Source: Baffinella frigidus (lineage: Eukaryota > Cryptophyceae > Cryptomonadales > Baffinellaceae). Taken from it: a stretch of 14,680 bases of DNA. The stretch lies in contig MU647144.1 in NCBI GenBank assembly GCA_026770585.1, positions 121,969-136,648 of the forward strand, read 5' to 3'. A program made the translations under genes and the position numbers. Positions 7,281 through 13,753 of the stretch are shown in pieces (the first letter of the stretch is position 1; every line of letters begins with the position of its first letter). The notes under the pieces were generated by a model. The model saw only the letters and a list, made by a program, of their open reading frames with translations. It did no database searches and was not told the origin of the DNA.

Positions 7281-7426
7281 ATGATGCAACCGCGCTCCAT
7301 GCTGGCGCTGCTCGGCGTGGCAGCATCGCTGAGCGTGGTGATGGGGGGAGACGCCAAGGATCGGATGACCGCCAAGGAGCGGGAGGTGTCCTTCTCCGGA
7401 CCGTTCCGCGACGGCGGGGTAGAGGG
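7281..7426 (+). CDS. Lectin exon 1: start codon and signal peptide
   Basis: The ATG at 7281 (context ggggaaATG, a second ATG follows at once) opens 48 codons plus two bases. MMQPRSMLALLGVAASLSVV is a typical signal peptide: short basic n-region, hydrophobic core at residues 8-21, small residues around 22-25 for cleavage. It runs on to SFSGPFRDGGVE, the usual stretch just before the lectin fold. Donor GTGAGG at 7427; the exon ends in phase 2, which matches exon 2 exactly. A GT at 7419 is a weaker alternative that would break the phase. Confidence 0.87.
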
Positions 7427-10400
7427 GTGAGGGCCCTGCAAACCCGGAGAAGCACGCGTAGCTTTTTGACGGGCGACACGCGTGACCAATCACGTGTGTC
7501 GCACGAGGGACATGACGCCAGCCGTGGCCTCCATCCCTTGCCCCGTTTTGACTACGTGAACCTGTGGCAGACACCAGTCGAGGAGGTGCAATTCCTTCCG
7601 GGGGCGAGTTGCACCGCAAGCATGGCTCCCTCCGGGCGATTTAGAAACGTTAGCGGCTGCCAGGCAGGGGACAGCGCAGTGGGCAGCATCAGCTCGGTCT
7701 AGATTTGACCAGCGTCGTCGTCCTCGATCGACGGCCTCCCCTTTCCCAATGAAAGAGCGGTCGCCTTGGGTCAGGTGGGACTTTCTCGGAAGCGCGGTGG
7801 TGACGGATCACTTTGTGCGGCTGACGCCCACGGAAGGCGGGAACGAGGGCGCGCTGTGGAGCAAGGCGCGCATGCCCTTCAAGGAGTGGCAGGTCATGCC
7901 CCCCACACCCAAGCACTACACCCTGAGCGTCTTCCACTGAGCATGGATCCCGGGCAGCCCTGATCCCGGCTGAGGATGCTCTGCGGGAGAACGGCAGGGG
8001 GGAGAGGGGGTACAGCGAGAGCGAGCGAGCGAGACAGCGACAGAGAGAGAGTCACAGAGATAGAGAGCGACAGACAGAGCGAGAACGATAGAGGAGGCGA
8101 GAGGGGGGGAGGGGGAGAGAGAGAGAGAGAGGGAGGGAGAGGGAGACAGCGAGAGCGACAGCGAGAGTGATAGTGAGAGCGAGGGAGCGAGTGTGTTGGC
8201 GTGCACGGCACCGCTCGAAGCGCAGGGTGCCGCAATACTGACGCGCGAGGGTGTCCTGCATAAACTAGGACGATTCATTCGGTGAATCTGAATCGTCCTA
8301 GTTTATTGAAGGATCATTCGGTGAATCTGAATTCGTGAACCTCTAGCTCTGGCCCAGTAGATTTAGGCTCGCCATTATTTCGACCCAAAAAAAAATTCAC
8401 AGGTGAATTTTGATCCCCCCCCCCATGAAATTCACCTGTGAAATCTCGGGGGGGGCGAGATAATGGCGAACCGAAATGTAAGTGGGACAGAGGTAGAAGG
8501 TGACGCTGCGTGGCACTACCCCCTCCGCAGGTGGTGATGGAGTTCAAGATCGCGGGGCAGCGCTACCTTGGCGGGGATGGCATGGTCCTCTGGTTCACTG
8601 AGGGGTGCACCTCCCCCTCACAACCTCATAACCTCAACGTCTCATAACCTGATAATTTCATGACCTCATAACCTGATGACATCGGGGCGTGAGACGCCTA
8701 GGGCAGCGCTACCTCGGGGCCGATGGCATGGTCCTCTGGTTCACTGAGGGGTGCACCTCCTACCTCCTAACTCTGTCCGATAAAATCTGGGCTCCTTTTA
8801 TTAGTTTTAGAGCAGGCGCTCCAGTGCAAAGTAATAGATTTAGACGGCTAGATTTATTTTATGACGAGCCCAACTTTGATCGGACAGAGCTAGACCTCGC
8901 GCCTCAGTCTTTTTGGTCTCGCCAATTTGGTGAGGCCAGGCTCTTTTCCTCCTCCAAAGTTGACGGATTTGTACCACGCACCCATCGTTTCAACGGATAG
9001 TCAACCAGCCCGACTGAGGCAGAGCTAGGCTTTGCACAGTAGCTAACTCGATATGTCGATGGCGCGGCCCTAACTGTCCCTCACATGGTCTCACGGTGAA
9101 GAGGCTGTGTAAATGTGCTCCACTCCGGAAACGATTAAAAATATTGCTTTCCTGGCAACGAAAATTACTACACAGATGCTAGTAAGACCTAATTGTGTAG
9201 TAAATTTCGAGTCCAGAGAGTAATGTTCGTAATCTTTTCCGCACCTGAGAGCAGCGATCGACGAATATGTTGGGACGAGCTTCGAATGCAATGGTACAGG
9301 GGGACGCACACCTGGATTTCGTCTCGGTACATCACTGAATCAGTAGCGATTGACATGCTGTGTCTGCTTTTATGTGTGGCATGTTAGGGTGGCTGTTGTT
9401 ATCTTAGGCATCAAATCCATGCATTACAGAGCATGAACGTGATAATGAATCATTGATCTCCCAAAATGAGATCGGGAGAGGGTGAAGGAATAGCGGCACT
9501 TAACCCCAAACCCCAAACCCAAAACCCCAAACCCCAAACCCCAAACCCCAAACCCCAAACCCTAAACTCTACAACCCAAACTCGAAACAACAAACCCCAA
9601 ACCCTAAACCCCAATGCAGGTCGCAGGTGTTCGGAGGGACGTTCGGCAACCAGCAGGACTTTAAGGGGCTTGGGATCGTACCTCTCCCGCCCGAAACCCT
9701 ACACCCTACACCCTGCACCCTACACCCTAAGCCCTGGACCCTAGACCCTAGACCCTGGACCCTACACCCTACACCCTGCACCCTACATCCTACACCCGAC
9801 ACCCTACACCCTGCACCTACACCCTACACCCTAGACCCCAGACCATACACCCTAGACCCTAGACCATGAGTTTGGAGGGACGTTTGGAAACCAGGAGGAC
9901 TTCAAGGGGCTCGGAATCGTACCGCTCCCGCCCAAACTCATACACCATAAACCTCAAACCCTACACCCTACACCCTGCACCCTACACCCTACACCCTACA
10001 CCCTACACCCTACATCCGACACCCTACACCCTACACCCTGCACCTACACCCTACACCCTACACCCCAGGCCATACACCCTAGACCCTACACCATGTGTTT
10101 GGAGGGATGTTTGGGAACCAGGAGGACTTGAAGGGGATCGGAATCGTGAGACCGAATCCCCCCCTAAACACTAAACACTAAACCCTAAACCCTGAACCCT
10201 AAACCCTAGACCCTATTCCCTGAACCCTAAACCCTTGACCCTTGACCCTAAACCCTAAACTCTAAACCCTTGACCCTAAATCCTAAAACCTAAACCCTAA
10301 ACCCTTGACCCTTAACCTCAAACCCTAGACCCAAAAATATAAACCATAAACCATAAACCATAAACCCCGAACCATAAAACTTAAATTATAAACCATAAGC

Positions 10401-13400
10401 CATAAGCCATAAACCATAAACCATAAACCATAAACCATAAACTATAAACCATACACCCTCAACCATCCATCCATAACCATAAACCATAAACCGTAAACCA
10501 TAAACCTTCAACCATAGACTATTAACCATCAACTACAAGCTATAAACCATGAACCATCAATCCTGATCCATAAACTTTAAACCTTAAGCCCTCCCGCCCC
10601 GAAACGCGCGTTGCCCTAGGGCCTACCCTACTCTAACACTACATTCCAAATTGAATTGTTTATGTGGCCAACTTCTGTGCTCCCCGCTCTAGCGTCGGCG
10701 TGCCCCTCTGTGTCCGGTTGGGCGCCCGCAGTCATTTGCAACGACCGACGCAACTCCACGTTTGGAGTTTTGACGTGCGCCACAGTGTGAACATGCTGAC
10801 ACTCATCTTCAGGCTTGATTGTAATAGAAAACAGACGACATGCTGACGCGCCGCGTGATTTTATGCACCACGCCAGGATGATCGAAACATCCACTTTTGA
10901 CATATTTCAAGGGAATCTGATTGAATCCTTAAGTCAACCACGTGAGATCTGACGTGAATAAGGCGTCGGTTTCCCTCGATGAATCTGGTGTGGAAGGATC
11001 GCATCTGAGTGGTTGGACGCACTCCCCACAGGTGTTCGACACGTACGACAACGACGGGAAGCGCGACAACCCCTCCATCTTGGTACACCCTGAACCCTAC
11101 ACCCTAAACCCTACACCCTAAACCCTACACCCCAAACCCTAAACCCTAAACCCTAAACCCTAAAGCCTGAACCCTAAACCCTGAACCCTAAACCCTAAAC
11201 CCTAAACCCTAAACCCCAAACCCCAAACCCGAAACTCAAAACCCGAAACCCAAAACCCTACACCCCAAACGGTAGGCGATCTCATCGGACGGGACGCTGC
11301 GCTTCAACCATGATGAAGATGGCAGCCAGGAACGCCTCCCAGGTCTCACCCCCCACTGTGTGCTGCGGGCTCAGAGCCTCTCTGCAGAGATCGGGAGAGC
11401 AGCAGCGGCAGCAGGGAGAGGAGGGGGCAGGAGGGAGGGCAGGGGCTTTGCAACAGTCGTTGGCCCGGTTGACAATCACCCTTTGCACCAAGCCAGCCTC
11501 GCACGGTCTCGTTCCCCTCTCCTCGAGTTTCCGCTAGGGTACACATGCCCTCTCGCGGCGCCCCTACTCAAACACAGCATCGGCGGGGGTACACCAAACC
11601 CTCAACCCTAAATCCCGCTGTGCAACTCGGCTTCCCCGAACGTTATTGACCAATCGGGCATTGCGTCTCAGGGAACCCCTGGCGTTGCCTCACTTGATCT
11701 GGGCCCATCCTTAAATGTGTTTTGATGCTCTTTGTACTGGAGCGGTGTGTACTGAGTCCTGGTCGTAATGTATTTTACTTTGCAACAAGCCTTCCTCACG
11801 CGCTCCTGACCAATCTCATATGGAAACATATTTAATGGCATCACCTTTTTGCTATCTTAGGGGTGGTGTTTATGCTATGGTAAAGCTAGGTCGAGGCCAA
11901 GATAGCAATCTCCACCCTTCAATAATAAACACAAAACGGTGTTCTAAACAGAAAAAGAAAATACAGTGAATCAGGCATTGTGCGGGGCCGGGGGGTGTAT
12001 CTCCCATCAATCGAAGATGGGACTAGGTCGGAGTTCCCCACTCAGTTGGAGTTGCCCAACCATCCCACAGGGGCCTGAGCGCGCGGAGAATCTCAGTGAC
12101 TCTCCACGAAACATGCTGGAAACGGGCTGCCCGAGCGCAGGGCCTCGCATGAGGCCGAACCTTTCCAATACGCCGTTCAGCTCACGACCGCTGACACGGA
12201 TGCACACTGCAGGGGGCACGTGCAAGATCAACTACCGGAACCCGCGGGCGGCGATCTCAGTGCGGGTGACCTTCCAGCACGGGGCCCTCTCCGTCGCTTA
12301 CGACGTCCGCAACAAGCAGGTCCCTCCCTTGTCCCGCCGAGAAACATAGAGCATTTTGTTAATGCTACCACACGGTGGGCTACGAGGGTTTCGTTGACTC
12401 TGGATTCAAGGGTGATACGTGACCAATTTGCATCAGAAAAATCCGTAAAGTTAATTATCTGCAGGCAGGTTGACGTTTGATGAACGGTTCGTAGTTCACC
12501 GTGTGGACAGGGAGAGCGTGCACTTTGTTGATGCTGGCATCGAGACAGCCTACGACGTTGGCAACAAGCAGGTCCTCACACGGGTTGACCCACTATTCTC
12601 GAGTTGACATGCTGGGTGTGCGGTTTAGGGTTTATAGTTTAGGGTTTAGGGTTTAGGGTCGCGTACGTGCCCACCCGATTCCTGGCCCTGTCTCGCTCGG
12701 GTTGACCGACTATTCGCAAGTTGACACTGCTGGGTGTGCGGTGCGAATCCGTCAACTTTGGAGCGGGGACGAGCCAGGGGGAAGCGAATTGGTGCGCGCA
12801 AATAGCCAGGGGCAGACGTAGAGGTGCTTGATGCGTTTCCGCATGGCGCCTTAGCCGTCGCCAACGACGTCATGAACAAGCAGGTCCCTCCCACACACCG
12901 GGCCCCGCAGATCGGTCCATTTATTTTCGTGGTACTAATCACAAATTTCCCGTTACGAAGACATATGTTTAACCGACATTTCGACCAGATTTCTGGTTGG
13001 ATGACTACCAACAGCGGGATACGAAAGGATTTCGTGAAAACCCCATTCGTGGATGGTTCTTAGACCCTACGGTAGGCAATACCGTAGGGCCACAGGGTGA
13101 CGCTACGGATATGTTCACCGAGTCTGGAACAAGCAGGTCCGAGCTCTGCCTATTCTCAAAGTTGACGAGCTGGCTGTTCAAAAGTTGACATGCTGGCTGT
13201 TCAAAAGTTGACATGCTGACTGTTCAGAAGTTGACACTTGGGGTTTCAACACGCAGGCGTACACGGAGTGCTTCAGGGTGTCGGGCGTGACCCTCCCGGA
13301 GGCAACCTTCCTCGGCGTCACCGCTCACACTGGCCAGGTCCCGCCTCCCCATCTACCTACCACCCAGCACCTCTGTCAACAAAACTCTCCCGGTTCTCTC

Positions 13401-13707
13401 TGGTGTTGGGTGTGCGGAGGGATGGCCGCTCTTCCAACCACCCTCTTATGAGCCCTCGCATGAGCCCTCTCCTATTTCGTTGGGGTCAAAGCTCACACGG
13501 GCCAGGTCGCGTCTCCCCAGCGACCTACAGAGAGCCAGCCACTCTGTAAACAACACCCTTCCGGTTCTCTCTGGTGTGCCGAGCGGACAGGTCCACTTCC
13601 CCCAGCTGCTATCTCCTCGTAAGCATTACTTTCAAGCCTGGGGGAGAGTGATCCTCACGTCTGTCAGCCTTACGACGTGCCCGTCGCCCCAGCTGTCTAC
13701 CAGCCAG

Positions 13708-13753
<46 letters not shown>

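Larger units (their letters stand above)
7893..8530 (+). other. Lectin intron 2: purine microsatellite, hairpin and foldback element
   Basis: This 638-bp intron carries a GA/GAC-rich purine tract (about 8010-8191), a perfect 17-bp hairpin (8261-8305) and a foldback element (about 8340-8500). It ends in a pyrimidine-rich run and ccctccgcag. No exon-like segment was seen in it. Confidence 0.75.

Noticed and set aside
7894-8278. Ser/Leu-rich minus-strand frames
   Set aside because: Direct translation of the GA microsatellite.
8689-9000. 103-codon + strand frame containing GQRYLGADGMVLWFTEG
   Set aside because: The start is the exon 3 copy; the rest is translation of foldback element 2, not a continuing protein.
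9466-10174. Open frames of YTLHPAP / NPKPQT repeats
   Set aside because: They are translations of the 7-base repeat array (21 bases = 7 codons), which is open in many frames, not genes.
9501-10590. CRISPR-like array
   Set aside because: The period is 7 with no unique spacers, and the sequence is eukaryotic.
11310-11611. + strand frames of 75 and 83 codons after lectin exon 6
   Set aside because: They are out of the lectin frame or run through the donor at 11343, and have no family similarity.
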